Program-made: the position numbers and the translations under genes
NCBI RefSeq assembly: GCF_902460355.1
Contig: NZ_CABPTO010000006.1
Span: forward strand, 98,265-162,264
Direction: 5' to 3'
From: Streptococcus sp. Marseille-P6264
Lineage (GTDB): Bacteria > Bacillota > Bacilli > Lactobacillales > Streptococcaceae
Length of the DNA stretch: 64,000 nt
Shown here: piece by piece, positions 21,654 to 30,193 of the stretch
Layout: each line of letters opens with the position of its first letter
Position numbering within the stretch: the stretch's first letter is position 1
The notes under the pieces: generated by a model
Database searches by the model: none
The model's input: the letters and a program-made list of their open reading frames with translations, nothing else
Told to the model about the DNA's origin: nothing

Positions 21654-21719
21654 TCCTTTGAGATGAAGGAATGAGTGACAGTAGTCATGCTGCCTCATTC
21701 CAGCTTCCAAAGGATTTTC
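21654..21719 (+). terminator. Terminator of obg operon (long stem)
   Basis: TCCTTTG and CAAAGGA, then GGAATGAG and CTCATTCC, form a long interrupted hairpin followed by TTTTCT. Confidence 0.8.
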
Positions 21720-21727
21720 TATTGGAA

Positions 21728-21766
21728 AAATAAAAAAACCAAATCCGATTTCTCGGAAATGGCTTT
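21728..21766 (-). terminator. Terminator of rpmE2
   Basis: Read on the minus strand, CCATTTCCGA and TCGGATTTGG form a near-perfect stem around GAAA, followed by a run of Ts. Confidence 0.85.
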
Positions 21767-21799
21767 GTATCAACATTCTTTTTAATGTCAATACGGTTC

Positions 21800-22042
21800 T
21801 TATTTGAGACCGTATTTCTTGTTGAAACGATCCACACGTCCATCTGCTTGAGTGAACTTTTGACGTCCAGTGTAGAATGGGTGTGAGTCTGATGAAATTT
21901 CGACACGGATCAATGGGTAAGTTTCGCCTTCGAATTCAACAGTTTCGTTTGAACGTTTAGTTGAACCGCTAAGGAACTTGTAGCCAGTAGTAGTGTCCAT
22001 AAATACAACTTGACGGTATTCTGGGTGAATGTCTTTTCTCAT
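21800..22042 (-). CDS. rpmE2: 50S ribosomal protein L31 type B
   Basis: 80 residues starting [20 protein letters not shown], with [14 protein letters not shown]. It has no CxxC pairs, so it is the zinc-independent type B form (C-minus paralogue). AAAGGA precedes the ATG on the minus strand. Confidence 0.97.
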   Translation of the reverse strand: MRKDIHPEYRQVVFMDTTTGYKFLSGSTKRSNETVEFEGETYPLIRVEISSDSHPFYTGRQKFTQADGRVDRFNKKYGLK

Positions 22043-22100
22043 TTTAAAAAAATCCTTTCTGCCATGGACTCTTTGCGAGCCATAGATTAGTTACTTTGAT

Positions 22101-22129
22101 AGTTTATCAAATTCTAAATGATTTGACAA
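22101..22129 (-). promoter_or_regulatory. Promoter of rpmE2
   Basis: Minus strand TTGTCA, exactly 17 bases, TAAACT. Confidence 0.7.
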
Positions 22130-22147
22130 GTCTTTTGGATGATTTTC

Positions 22148-23083
22148 TTACTTTTTTGCTCTTTCTTTTAATTTTTGATAAATTAAGTCCACTTCATCTT
22201 TGGAATAAGCATTGGCACCGCTGGCAAGTGGGTGGCCACCTCCATCATGTTGCTTGGCAATTTCATTGATTGGAGTAAATTTACTGCGCATCCGCACACG
22301 ATAATGGCCGTCAGGCTGTTCGACAAAGATGGCCCACATCTGGACATCTTCGATCCGTCCGGGTGCAGCTACAATAGCTGAAGTATCAGCATCTGTCAGC
22401 TGATTTTCTTTCAATAATTGCTGAGATAGGATAACACGCGCAGCACCATTTTCATCCACTTCCAGATTATCGTAGACATAGCCCTGAAGTTTGGCAACTT
22501 GATGTGTGATGGAGTCCATTTTTCGAGAAAGCTCTGAAAAATTAAAAGCGTATTGGCGAAGTTTTCCAGCAACTTCAAATGTGAGTGCAGTAGTCGCTGG
22601 ATAGAGGAAGCGCCCTGTATCTCCAACAATGCCAGCATAGAGAAGTTTAGCGATATAGTCATTTACTTCTAAGTGATTTTCGAAGGCAAGAAGAGCGATA
22701 ATTTCGCTTGTGCTACTAGCATCTGTATCAACCAGCAGCAAATCTCCGTAGGCATCATCGTTGGGATGATGGTCGATTTTAATCAAAAAGTCGCCCATGC
22801 TGTAGCGCTGATCATCAATGCGGGGAGTGTTGGCTGTATCGCATACGATTACTAAGGCCTGCTCATAGTCCGCATCTGTGACCTCATCCATCTTTGCTAG
22901 CCAAGTAAGACTAGGCTCGTCGTAACCTGTTACTTTGATAGATTTTTCAGGAAAGTTGAGCTGGAGAAGTTTTTGTAAGCCGACTTGACTGCCAATTGCA
23001 TCTGGGTCGGGGCGCATGTGGCGGTGGATGATAATTTTATCGTATTCTTTCATTTTTTTCAGAATTTTACTATAGATACTCAT
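22148..23083 (-). CDS. pde2: DHH/DHHA1 phosphoesterase (Pde2/NrnA type)
   Basis: 311 residues with the DHH motifs in order: HRHMRPDPDAIGS (motif I), VCDTANTPRID, KIDHHPNDDAYGD (DHH), and the DHHA1 substrate loop GGGHPLASGA near the end. Stand-alone enzymes of this size in streptococci (Pde2) hydrolyse pApA, and more weakly c-di-AMP, to AMP; NrnA homologues degrade nanoRNA. It would work downstream of the CdaA encoded at 16814. The exact substrate is inferred. Confidence 0.85.
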   Translation of the reverse strand: MSIYSKILKKMKEYDKIIIHRHMRPDPDAIGSQVGLQKLLQLNFPEKSIKVTGYDEPSLTWLAKMDEVTDADYEQALVIVCDTANTPRIDDQRYSMGDFLIKIDHHPNDDAYGDLLLVDTDASSTSEIIALLAFENHLEVNDYIAKLLYAGIVGDTGRFLYPATTALTFEVAGKLRQYAFNFSELSRKMDSITHQVAKLQGYVYDNLEVDENGAARVILSQQLLKENQLTDADTSAIVAAPGRIEDVQMWAIFVEQPDGHYRVRMRSKFTPINEIAKQHDGGGHPLASGANAYSKDEVDLIYQKLKERAKK

Positions 23084-23151
23084 TGTAAACCTCTTAAACT
23101 TTCTCTAGTTATTGTAGCACAAGAATTTTTATTTTTAAAATAAAAAAGATG

Positions 23152-23160
23152 TGTTATAAT
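23152..23160 (+). promoter_or_regulatory. Extended -10 promoter of flavodoxin
   Basis: TGTTATAAT, 28 bases upstream of the start codon; no clear -35. Confidence 0.65.
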
Positions 23161-23188
23161 GAATGAAGATTATAATTTGGAGGGAACT

Positions 23189-23629
23189 ATGACCTTAGCG
23201 AAAATTGTATTTGCCAGTATGACTGGAAACACCGAGGAAATTGCCGATATTGTGGCGGATAAGCTAAGAGAACTAGATGTAGAAGTTGAAGTGGACGAGT
23301 GTACCACTGTCGATGCAGAAGATTTCTTGGAAGCGGATATTACGATTGTAGCGACCTATACCTACGGTGACGGTGAGCTGCCGGATGAGATGATGGACTT
23401 CTACGAAGACTTGTCTGGTTTGGACTTGTCTGGCAAGGTCTACGGAGTGGTCGGTTCAGGCGATACTTTCTATGATGAATTCTGCAAGGCTGTTGATGAT
23501 TTTGATGCTGTTTTTGCGGCTACAGGAGCAGTGAAAGGTTCAGAATGTGTCAAAGTAGATCTTTCTGCAGAGGAAGATGATATTGAGCGCTTGGAAGCAT
23601 TTGCGGAAGAGTTGGTAAGTAAAGTTTAA
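23189..23629 (+). CDS. Flavodoxin
   Basis: 146 residues; FMN phosphate loop SMTGNTEEIA near the N-terminus, and the isoalloxazine-binding loops TYTYGDGELPDEM and GSGDTFYDEFCKA. Very acidic, as usual for an electron carrier. ATG 23189 is preferred over the in-frame ATG at 23159 because GGAGGG lies four bases ahead of it and it gives the family N-terminus. Partner reductases are not in the window. Confidence 0.93.
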   Translation: MTLAKIVFASMTGNTEEIADIVADKLRELDVEVEVDECTTVDAEDFLEADITIVATYTYGDGELPDEMMDFYEDLSGLDLSGKVYGVVGSGDTFYDEFCKAVDDFDAVFAATGAVKGSECVKVDLSAEEDDIERLEAFAEELVSKV

Positions 23630-23642
23630 AAAGACAATATGG

Positions 23643-23670
23643 AAAGCGGCTGTGGCCGTTTTTCTTTTGT
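23643..23670 (+). terminator. Terminator of flavodoxin
   Basis: AAGCGGC, short loop, GGCCGTTTTTCTTTT. Confidence 0.7.
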
Positions 23671-23684
23671 TAAAGTATTATTTT

Positions 23685-23713
23685 CTGACAATTCTCATGA
23701 TTAGGAGTATAAT
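23685..23713 (+). promoter_or_regulatory. Promoter of sufB
   Basis: CTGACA, 17-base spacer, TATAAT. Confidence 0.75.
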
Positions 23714-23752
23714 ATAAGTAAGCGTTATCCCTTAGATAAAGGAGGAATTTCT

Positions 23753-25135
23753 ATGAAAGAACGCGACTATGCCTTTGGCTTTCATGATAATGTCAAGCCA
23801 CTCTTTTCAACTGGTAAAGGTTTGACCGAAGAAGTAGTTCGAGAAATCTCAGAAATCAAGAATGAGCCCCAGTGGATGTTGGATTATCGCCTCCGCTCCT
23901 TGGAACTTTTTCATAAGTTACCCATGCCTAACTTTGGACCAGATTTATCAGGTATTCGCTTTGATGATATTATCTACTACCAGAAACTAAGCGGAGATCG
24001 GGCTCGTAGTTGGGATGAAGTCCCAGAAGAGATTAAGGAGACCTTTGACCGCTTGGGAATTCCAGAAGCTGAGAAGCAGTTTCTGTCTGGAGCTGTGGCA
24101 CAGTACGAATCGGAAGTGGTTTATCACAATATGAAGGAAGAGTTTGCCAAGTTGGGGATTATCTTTACTGATACGGATACGGCTGTTCAGGAATATCCAG
24201 ACTTGGTTAAGCGGTATTTTGGTACAGTGATTTCAAATGCTGAGCATAAATTTTCTGCGCTTAATAGTGCGGTTTGGTCTGGCGGAACCTTTATCTATGT
24301 GCCCAAGAACGTCCAGTGCCAAGTTCCTGTTCAGACCTATTTTCGTATCAATGGTGAAAATGCCGGCCAGTTTGAGCGTTCCTTGATGATTATCGAGGAG
24401 GGCGGCTCCATCCAGTATATTGAGGGCTGTACAGCACCAACTTATACGACTAATAGCCTTCATGCAGCAAATGTCGAAATCATTGTCAAAAAGGATGCCT
24501 TTTTCCGCTATACGACCATTCAAAACTGGTCGGACAATGTCTATAACCTCGTAACGGAGCGGGGGATTGTTGAAGAAGGCGGAACCTTGGAGTGGATTGA
24601 TGGTAACTTAGGCAGTAAGGTCAATATGAAATATCCCTGCAGTGTTCTCAACGGCCGCAACGCAAGAACTTCTGTTCTATCCATGTCTTTTGCCAACTAT
24701 GGCCAGCACTTAGATGCGGGCTGCAAGGTTTTTCATAATGCGCCCAAGACATCCAGTACTTTGATTTCTAAATCAGTGGCTAAGGATGGTGGAAAGACTG
24801 ACTATCGTGGTCAGGTTCGCTTTGGCAAGAATAGCGCTGGCTCCAAATCCCATATCGAATGCGATACCATTCTGATGGATGGTGAATCCAGTTCGGACAC
24901 CATTCCTTTTAATGAAATCCATAATTCCAATGTCGCGTTAGAGCATGAAGCCAAGGTTTCCAAAGTGTCCGAGGATCAGCTCTACTACCTGATGAGCCGA
25001 GGCATCAGTGAAGAAGAAGCTACAGCTATGATTATCAACGGATTTATGGAACCCATTACCAAAGAACTTCCAATGGAATACGCCGTTGAACTCAACCAAC
25101 TCATCAACATGAGCATGGAAGGGTCCGTTGGCTAA
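23753..25135 (+). CDS. sufB: Fe-S cluster assembly scaffold protein SufB
   Basis: 460 residues; SufB signature YGFHD-like [17 protein letters not shown] at the N-terminus, the beta-helix core ([17 protein letters not shown], with a cysteine), and the C-terminal [21 protein letters not shown] with NGFMEPI. SufB assembles Fe-S clusters with SufC and SufD. Firmicutes usually carry it last in sufCDSUB, but here no sufC, D, S or U adjoins: it has its own promoter and two terminators. It may be a second copy or a relocated gene. GGAGGAA precedes the ATG. Confidence 0.93.
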   Translation: MKERDYAFGFHDNVKPLFSTGKGLTEEVVREISEIKNEPQWMLDYRLRSLELFHKLPMPNFGPDLSGIRFDDIIYYQKLSGDRARSWDEVPEEIKETFDRLGIPEAEKQFLSGAVAQYESEVVYHNMKEEFAKLGIIFTDTDTAVQEYPDLVKRYFGTVISNAEHKFSALNSAVWSGGTFIYVPKNVQCQVPVQTYFRINGENAGQFERSLMIIEEGGSIQYIEGCTAPTYTTNSLHAANVEIIVKKDAFFRYTTIQNWSDNVYNLVTERGIVEEGGTLEWIDGNLGSKVNMKYPCSVLNGRNARTSVLSMSFANYGQHLDAGCKVFHNAPKTSSTLISKSVAKDGGKTDYRGQVRFGKNSAGSKSHIECDTILMDGESSSDTIPFNEIHNSNVALEHEAKVSKVSEDQLYYLMSRGISEEEATAMIINGFMEPITKELPMEYAVELNQLINMSMEGSVG

Positions 25136-25168
25136 AACAGTCCAGGGGACTATTTTAGGTTGCGGATA

Positions 25169-25196
25169 AAAACTCGCTTAAGCGAGTTTTCTTTTA
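25169..25196 (+). terminator. First terminator of sufB
   Basis: AAAACTCGCTTAAGCGAGTTTT is a perfect inverted repeat of 22 bases (arms AAAACTCGCTT/AAGCGAGTTTT) followed by CTTTT. Confidence 0.85.
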
Positions 25197-25200
25197 ATTT

Positions 25201-25224
25201 AAGGTCTTTAGGACCTTTTTTATT
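25201..25224 (+). terminator. Second, tandem terminator of sufB
   Basis: AAGGTC, loop TTTA, GGACCTTTTTT. Confidence 0.8.
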
Positions 25225-25288
25225 TAGGATAAAACTAGAACATTTTCCTAATTTTTGTTATGATAGATAGCATACAAGGAGGAAGTAG

Positions 25289-25555
25289 ATGAAGCTAGAA
25301 GAAATTAGACAGGAAATTGATCAAGTGGATGATGCGCTCGTTGCCTTACTAGAGAGACGCATGAATCTGGTCGGCCAAGTTGTGGCTATTAAAAAATCGA
25401 CTGGGAAGGCCGTTGCAGATCCTAAACGAGAAGAAAGGATTTTTGCTAAAGTTGCGAGTAAGATCGAAAATACGAATTATCAAGAGCCGATTCTTGCAAC
25501 CTTTACGGATATCCTAAAGCATTCACGCGCTTTTCAGGAGAAGAAAATAAGATGA
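25289..25555 (+). CDS. Chorismate mutase, AroQ class
   Basis: 88 residues, all-helical AroQ fold: LEEIRQEIDQVDDALVALLE with R-x3-I-D, RRMNLVGQVVAIKK, DPKREERIF and the final helix. It converts chorismate to prephenate for Phe/Tyr synthesis. Stand-alone (no fused PheA or AroA domain). AGGAGG is eight bases before the ATG; the end overlaps crcB by 4 bases. Confidence 0.92.
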   Translation: MKLEEIRQEIDQVDDALVALLERRMNLVGQVVAIKKSTGKAVADPKREERIFAKVASKIENTNYQEPILATFTDILKHSRAFQEKKIR

Positions 25556-25926
25556 GTGAAGTAAAAAATTCTTTAGCAATCTTCTTTGGAGCTATGCTAG
25601 GCGGTTTACTTCGTTATCAATGCTCATCCTTTTTCACATTTACGGGACATTTTCCGCTAGCGACACTTTTGGTCAACTATTTGGGAACTTTCTTGTTAGT
25701 CTATTTGGTTAAAGGCTATCTCCGTCGCAAGCAAGTTTCCAAGCGTTTGTTATTGGCTTTGTCGACAGGATTTTGTGGTGGCTTGACAACTTTTTCTAGT
25801 CTTCTATTAGATTCGCTCAAATTGCTGGATTTAGGCCGTTATCCAGAATTAATCGTATATCTTGTCTTGAGTATCGGAGGTAGCCTTTGCATTGCTTTAT
25901 GGGCTGGAAGGAAGGTGACCGCATGA
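25552..25926 (+). CDS. crcB: Fluoride channel Fluc/CrcB, first copy
   Basis: 124 residues, four membrane helices, with the CrcB signatures GGLLRYQ, LLVNYLGTFLLVY (central Asn) and TGFCGGLTTFSSL. Fluc channels let fluoride leave the cell passively. Gram-positive bacteria often have two tandem genes whose products form a heterodimer with opposite membrane orientation, as here. Overlaps genes on both sides by ATGA. No fluoride riboswitch is visible upstream. Confidence 0.93.
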   Translation: MSEVKNSLAIFFGAMLGGLLRYQCSSFFTFTGHFPLATLLVNYLGTFLLVYLVKGYLRRKQVSKRLLLALSTGFCGGLTTFSSLLLDSLKLLDLGRYPELIVYLVLSIGGSLCIALWAGRKVTA

Positions 25927-26249
25927 TTTTGTTTTTGCTCATTGCTTGCGGTCTAGGCGCTCTTGTCCGTTACTTTTTTTCTAAGGTTAATAGCAGAGCT
26001 GCTTTGCCAATAGGCACCTTGATGGCTAATGTACTGGGAGCCTCTTTGATTGGATATTTTTACAATCATATCCAAGATAAGCAGCTGTATAGCATTTTGG
26101 CAACAGGTTTCTGTGGCGGTTTAACAACTCTTTCCACCTTTAATGCGGAATTAGCAGAGCTGTTCTCAGATAAGAAGAAGTTTAGCTTCTATCTGATGCT
26201 GACTTACTTTTTAGGATTTTTAGCGATTATTTTAGGAATTTTTATCTAA
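25923..26249 (+). CDS. crcB: Fluoride channel Fluc/CrcB, second copy
   Basis: 108 residues, four membrane helices; GLGALVRYFFSK, GTLMANVLGASLIGY and TGFCGGLTTLSTF. Partner of the preceding Fluc subunit. ATG 25923 overlaps the previous stop (ATGA); an upstream in-frame ATG at 25887 lies inside crcB1 and would add a non-family tail. Confidence 0.93.
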   Translation: MILFLLIACGLGALVRYFFSKVNSRAALPIGTLMANVLGASLIGYFYNHIQDKQLYSILATGFCGGLTTLSTFNAELAELFSDKKKFSFYLMLTYFLGFLAIILGIFI

Positions 26250-26254
26250 AAATC

Positions 26255-26282
26255 TTTACTTTTACTAGAATTTTGATATAAT
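26255..26282 (+). promoter_or_regulatory. Promoter of rplS
   Basis: TTTACT, 16-base spacer, TATAAT with extended TGA. Confidence 0.7.
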
Positions 26283-26289
26283 ATACTTT

Positions 26290-26367
26290 GTGCATAAATG
26301 GATGCACTAAAAAAACGGCTAATCCGCTGTCGTCTAGAGCTACAAGATTAGCAAGATAGGAGAAAAA
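26290..26367 (+). promoter_or_regulatory. Structured rplS leader (L19-leader candidate)
   Basis: The 5' UTR has a hairpin GTGCAT/ATGCAC (26290-26307) and a 7-bp stem GCTAATC/GATTAGC (26318-26352). Firmicute rplS messages carry an autoregulatory L19 leader at this place; I match position and hairpins, not a covariance model. Confidence 0.55.
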
Positions 26368-26715
26368 ATGAATCCATTAATTCAAAGCTTGACTGAAGGT
26401 CAACTTCGCTCAGATATCCCTGCATTCCGTCCTGGTGACACTGTCCGCGTTCACGCGAAAGTTGTCGAAGGAACTCGCGAACGTATCCAGATCTTTGAAG
26501 GTGTCGTTATCGCTCGCAAAGGTGCTGGAATCTCAGAAAACTACACAGTTCGTAAAATCTCTAACGGTGTAGGTGTTGAACGTACTTTCCCAATCCACAC
26601 TCCACGTGTTGACAAGATTGAAGTCGTTCGTTACGGTAAAGTTCGTCGTGCTAAATTGTACTACCTTCGTGCATTGCAAGGTAAGGCAGCGCGTATCAAA
26701 GAAATCCGTCGTTAA
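26368..26715 (+). CDS. rplS: 50S ribosomal protein L19
   Basis: 115 residues; [28 protein letters not shown] N-terminal half, [13 protein letters not shown] and C-terminal [11 protein letters not shown]. Located at the 30S-50S interface. Strong ribosome site AGGAGA. Confidence 0.98.
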   Translation: MNPLIQSLTEGQLRSDIPAFRPGDTVRVHAKVVEGTRERIQIFEGVVIARKGAGISENYTVRKISNGVGVERTFPIHTPRVDKIEVVRYGKVRRAKLYYLRALQGKAARIKEIRR

Positions 26716-26726
26716 TATCAGAAATG

Positions 26727-26752
26727 ACTCTGTCACTTGGCAGAGTTTTTCT
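26727..26752 (+). terminator. Terminator of rplS
   Basis: ACTCTG, loop, CAGAGTTTTTCT; it ends four bases before the tRNA gene. Confidence 0.75.
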
Positions 26753-26755
26753 CTA

Positions 26756-26827
26756 GTCCCCTTAGTTCAATGGATATAACAACTCCCTCCTAAGGAGTAG
26801 TTGCTGGTTCGATTCCGGCAGGGGACA
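26756..26827 (+). tRNA. tRNA-Arg (CCU anticodon)
   Basis: 72 nt with acceptor stem GTCCCCT/AGGGGAC, anticodon stem ACTCC/GGAGT around loop CTCCTAA (anticodon CCT), and T-arm loop GGTTCGATTCC. CCA is not encoded; the discriminator base is A. Confidence 0.96.
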
Positions 26828-26843
26828 TATATCATATTGAAAC

Positions 26844-26877
26844 AACCCTTGAAAATACAGTGTTTTCAAGGGTTTTA
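26844..26877 (+). terminator. Terminator after tRNA-Arg
   Basis: AACCCTTGAAAA and TTTTCAAGGGTT form a perfect 12-bp stem with a 7-base loop and a short T-run. Confidence 0.85.
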
Positions 26878-26939
26878 GTGTGTCTAAATTTTAGCCAAGG
26901 GGCACAAAATGGGCAAAGATTTTTCTGATTTGGTTATGA

Positions 26940-27310
26940 TTTCTTCTTTTTGTTGTTTTAAATGATGGGTATAGACTTATACATGCTCAAAAGAGATTGG
27001 TCTATCGGAAGCTAGATGATGAAAGTAAGTTTTTTGCAGTGGAGCACACAAGCATTAGCGCTCACTTTTTACAAAAATTAAAGAGGAGTGTGGACAAAAG
27101 ATTGTTCATAAAATCGTTCTAAAATAATTACAACAAAACTATTTTCTTCTAGGATTAGTGGAAATCCTCAGCCTAAAGGAGCCAGATGGCTTACTGTCAT
27201 TACCGAGTAACGAGAGTAATATCAGTCTTTATAACTGTAGATATGGAGATATAGAAGAATGGAAAATGAGTGATACAGCAAATGTTGTAGCGTTTTTTAA
27301 TAGAAAGTAA
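26940..27310 (+). pseudogene. Decayed coding sequence between tRNA-Arg and cas3
   Basis: Two protein-like open stretches without a start codon or ribosome site lie in different frames: 26940-27122 (containing LNDGYRLIHAQKRLVYRKLD) and 27128-27310 (containing EILSLKEPDGLLSLPSNESN and ending VVAFFNRK before TAA). They look like pieces of one or two degraded genes; no family is recognised. From 27311 to 27530 I see only AT-rich sequence. Confidence 0.35.
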
Positions 27311-27532
27311 CAAAAATACTCATAATCTATTGAAATTTTTAGTTTTTAAGTTTACAATGATATCAATATAGTGTTTTGAATATGTTCCTATGAAGATTAT
27401 CAGTGATTTTTATTGAAGATAAATAATTATAGTATAGGTCATTAGTAATGTTTTAATCTATATGGTCGCATTGATAAAGGATTCATTTTCTAGGACTAAG
27501 GCATTATTCTTTTAAGTATTCTGTAATCTGTC

Positions 27533-27538
27533 TATAAT
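27533..27538 (+). promoter_or_regulatory. Probable -10 box of cas3
   Basis: TATAAT 125 bases upstream of the cas3 ATG; the -35 (TTTTAA or TTTAAG) is weak. Confidence 0.45.
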
Positions 27539-27566
27539 ACTTCAAAAACTATTGTCTTTAAAAATG

Positions 27567-27634
27567 AAAGCGCTTTATTTTTTTAGGCGCTTTAATCTAA
27601 ATTATAAATTTAAGGTTGGATTATTTTTTCCAAC
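27567..27634 (+). promoter_or_regulatory. Hairpins in the cas3 leader
   Basis: AAAGCGC/GCGCTTT (27567-27593, 13-base T-rich loop) and GTTGGA/TCCAAC (27615-27634). They may be a weak attenuator or remains of a terminator of the decayed gene. Confidence 0.4.
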
Positions 27635-27662
27635 ATTAACACTAAATGAAATGAGGGTAAAA

Positions 27663-30077
27663 ATGATAAAAGCTCATTATAATCGTGATACGAACGAAAT
27701 GCAATCGCTAAAAATACATTTAATAAATGTTGCTGAAAGTGGAAGAAAAGAAGCGAAACTTTTAGGACAGGGTGATGTGCTTTTTTTGCTAGGCTTATAT
27801 CATGATTTAGGCAAGGCAAATAAAGCTTTTCAAGATAAATTGGAAATGCAACCTAACAAGCATGTTGATCATTCATCTGCTGGAGCTATCTATCTCTTTC
27901 AAAGTATACAAGCATGTTTAAAAAAATCAAGTATTCCAATGGAAGATAGGATACTTTTTCAGGAGATCAGTGCTTATGTTATTTCAGCTCACCACGGTAT
28001 GTATAATATTTTTCTGGAAGATGATGGTGTTCAAGCAGAACAATTTGCATTCAATAAATTAAGGCATAGAATGACAAAATGTATGAATAATCTTGCTTAC
28101 CAAGAAGATATTCTACCTTTTGCTCAAGAATTAGAAGCTGAATTAAATCCTCATGGTTACTGTGATTTAAACGATTTAATCGAAAAAGCATTTGCAAATT
28201 ACCAGCAAGCCTGGTCTAAACTTAGTTGGTCTGATGAAAGTGAGAAAGAATATTATAGTGGTTGTTTTATTCGGATGTACTTATCCTTTTTGAAGAATGC
28301 AGATATACTAGATACTGTCAATGCTTATGGCCTGATCATTGAACCTTTAAAAGATGAAGAAAAACAAAAACTAAATGCTTCTTATCTTGAAGCTATTGAG
28401 CGAAAATATCGTAGCTTTGGTCATCCAACTACAAGACTGAATGAGATTCGTTCACAAATTGGTGAACGAGTTAAGAGTAGAGGGGAAAAAGATTCAACGG
28501 GAATCTATCGCTTAGATCTTCCTACTGGCGCTGGGAAAACGAATCTTAGTATGAGATATGCCTTTCATCAGTTAGTTGATCAAAATAAATCAAGATTTTT
28601 CTATATTACGCCTTTTTTATCTGTTTTAGAACAAAATGCGGCAGCTATTAAAAAAGTTATTGGAGAAGATGGGGTACTAGAGCATCATTCAAATGTTGTA
28701 CAGAACAAACAAGAGAACGAGGATAAGGGAGACGAAAAAGAGAGCTTATTACCAGAGTACCTGATAGAAAGTTGGGATAGTCCAGTCGTTTTGACATCAA
28801 TGGTTCAATTTTTTCAAACTTTATTTAAAACTAAATCAGCAAATATTCGCCGTTTTTCTAGTTTAGCGAATAGTGTTTTGATTTTAGATGAAGTGCAATC
28901 ATTGCCTATTGAGGTGACAACTTTATTTAATTTAACCATGAATTTCTTAAATAAAGTTATGAACACGACTATTATCTTATGTACGGCTACACAGCCTGCT
29001 TATGATTCTGCTACTATCAAACATAAACTTTTCTATGGTGGGAAATATGGTGAAGCTGCTGATATTGTTGAGTTAACTCATGAAGAAAAAGCAGTCTTTT
29101 CAAGAACAGAACTTAGAAAATTTGATGAAAATAATCAACATTCGAACCTGTCAGATTTAGTAGATTTTGTACTGGAAAATGACGAGTCTATTCTTGCGAT
29201 TTTTAACACCAAGAAGACAGTTGATAAATTCTATATGATGCTTGAAGGATTGACTGATAGACCTATTTATCAACTTTCGACTAATATGTGTGCTCAGCAC
29301 AGATTAGACATTATAGCGGAAATTAAACAACATCTTAAAAAAGGAATACCTATTATTTGTATTAGTACGCAACTAATTGAAGCTGGAGTTGACATTGATT
29401 TTAATCGCGTCATCCGATCTTATGCAGGAGTTGACTCAATTGTGCAAGCTAGTGGCCGATGCAATCGTGAAGGTAAACGTGATAAAGGTCAAGTTACCTT
29501 AGTCAATCTTACCTCTGAAGAGGAAAATCTATCACGCTTGAAAGAAATAAAAGCTAAGAAAGACGCCACAGAGCATATTATCCATAAGATCTCATCGCCT
29601 ATTGAAATGTCACTTTTAAATCGGGATTTTTTTGAATATTATTATGCTAATAATCAAGGTTCAATGGATTATCCTTTATCGCATGGTGAATCAGTTTATG
29701 ATTATTTAAGCATAAATTCATATCAAGACAGTAATGATTTTAAAGGAAAGTTAAAACAAGCCTTTAAAACTGCTGGTTTGAAAATGAATTTAATAAACAA
29801 TGACACAATAGGGGTGTTGGTTCCGTATGGAGACGCTATTGAAAAGTTGTTGGTTTTAGAAGAATTGTGTGAATATGATTACCCATCTGTCGAAGACTAT
29901 CAAACAATAAAAGCGCTTTTAAAGGAATTGCAGCCCTATACGGTAAATGTTCGTCAGCACGATCAAATACTTGAAGCGACAAAATCATATTTGAATGGGC
30001 AAATTCAGATATTGTCAGATGGTTATTATGATGAGAAAAAGGGGATCACCCTAGAGTCAGGAAGTTTTCTGATGTAA
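27663..30077 (+). CDS. cas3: CRISPR-associated helicase/nuclease Cas3 (type I-C)
   Basis: 804 residues. N-terminal HD nuclease: GLYHDLGKANKAF (HD at 47-48), His70 in HVDHSSAGA and SAHHGMY. SF2 helicase: Walker A DLPTGAGKTNLS near residue 287, DEVQ box ILDEVQSLP near 408, TATQP, and a C-terminal half with STQLIEAGVDIDF and QASGRCNREG. Cas3 is recruited by target-bound Cascade and degrades DNA. ATG 27663 is five bases behind GAGGG and gives the family N-terminus; the longer frame from 27552 is untranslated leader. It is separated from cas5c by a 245-base gap holding a small RNA gene. Confidence 0.96.
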   Translation: MIKAHYNRDTNEMQSLKIHLINVAESGRKEAKLLGQGDVLFLLGLYHDLGKANKAFQDKLEMQPNKHVDHSSAGAIYLFQSIQACLKKSSIPMEDRILFQEISAYVISAHHGMYNIFLEDDGVQAEQFAFNKLRHRMTKCMNNLAYQEDILPFAQELEAELNPHGYCDLNDLIEKAFANYQQAWSKLSWSDESEKEYYSGCFIRMYLSFLKNADILDTVNAYGLIIEPLKDEEKQKLNASYLEAIERKYRSFGHPTTRLNEIRSQIGERVKSRGEKDSTGIYRLDLPTGAGKTNLSMRYAFHQLVDQNKSRFFYITPFLSVLEQNAAAIKKVIGEDGVLEHHSNVVQNKQENEDKGDEKESLLPEYLIESWDSPVVLTSMVQFFQTLFKTKSANIRRFSSLANSVLILDEVQSLPIEVTTLFNLTMNFLNKVMNTTIILCTATQPAYDSATIKHKLFYGGKYGEAADIVELTHEEKAVFSRTELRKFDENNQHSNLSDLVDFVLENDESILAIFNTKKTVDKFYMMLEGLTDRPIYQLSTNMCAQHRLDIIAEIKQHLKKGIPIICISTQLIEAGVDIDFNRVIRSYAGVDSIVQASGRCNREGKRDKGQVTLVNLTSEEENLSRLKEIKAKKDATEHIIHKISSPIEMSLLNRDFFEYYYANNQGSMDYPLSHGESVYDYLSINSYQDSNDFKGKLKQAFKTAGLKMNLINNDTIGVLVPYGDAIEKLLVLEELCEYDYPSVEDYQTIKALLKELQPYTVNVRQHDQILEATKSYLNGQIQILSDGYYDEKKGITLESGSFLM

Positions 30078-30082
30078 AAATT

Positions 30083-30187
30083 AAAAGAAAACAGGTCGAC
30101 GAGAGTCAGTAGAGGACTTCGTTGACCTGTAATTCAGTATAAATAAGCACTAAATATAATTTCAATCCACATAGATAGCACTATGAT
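30083..30187 (-). ncRNA. crRNA-like small RNA (CreR/CreA-like guide candidate) inside the cas operon
   Basis: Minus-strand RNA gene of about 105 nt. Reading 5' to 3' from 30187: a hairpin CATAG, loop TGCTAT, CTATG (30185-30170), directly followed by TGGATTGAAAT (30169-30159), which is identical to the last 11 bases of the array repeat, i.e. the whole 5' handle that Cas5c leaves on type I-C crRNAs. In the true repeat the handle also follows directly on a hairpin closed by a C-G pair; here the stem sequence has changed but both arms agree. A 28-nt spacer-like stretch (30158-30131) follows, then a terminator: ACAGGTCAACGA/TCGTCGACCTGT (one mismatch) and TTTTCTTTTAATTTTT. It ends a few bases past the convergent cas3 stop. 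Processing and function are inferred. Confidence 0.8.
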
Positions 30188-30193
30188 GGCTAG

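Noticed and set aside
25225..25288. Fluoride riboswitch ahead of the chorismate mutase-crcB operon
   Set aside because: The short leader contains no recognisable crcB motif pseudoknot.
26806..26827. tRNA-Arg 3' end as attachment site of an integrated element
   Set aside because: No second copy of the tRNA 3' end was noticed at the far side of the CRISPR locus, and no integrase gene is present.
27328..27340. A second possible handle (ATTGAAAT) upstream of cas3
   Set aside because: Only 8 bases agree, there is no hairpin directly before it and no promoter-terminator pair around it.
27552..27662. N-terminal extension of Cas3
   Set aside because: The extra 37 codons cross two hairpins, lack a ribosome site, and do not resemble the family; GAGGG marks ATG 27663.
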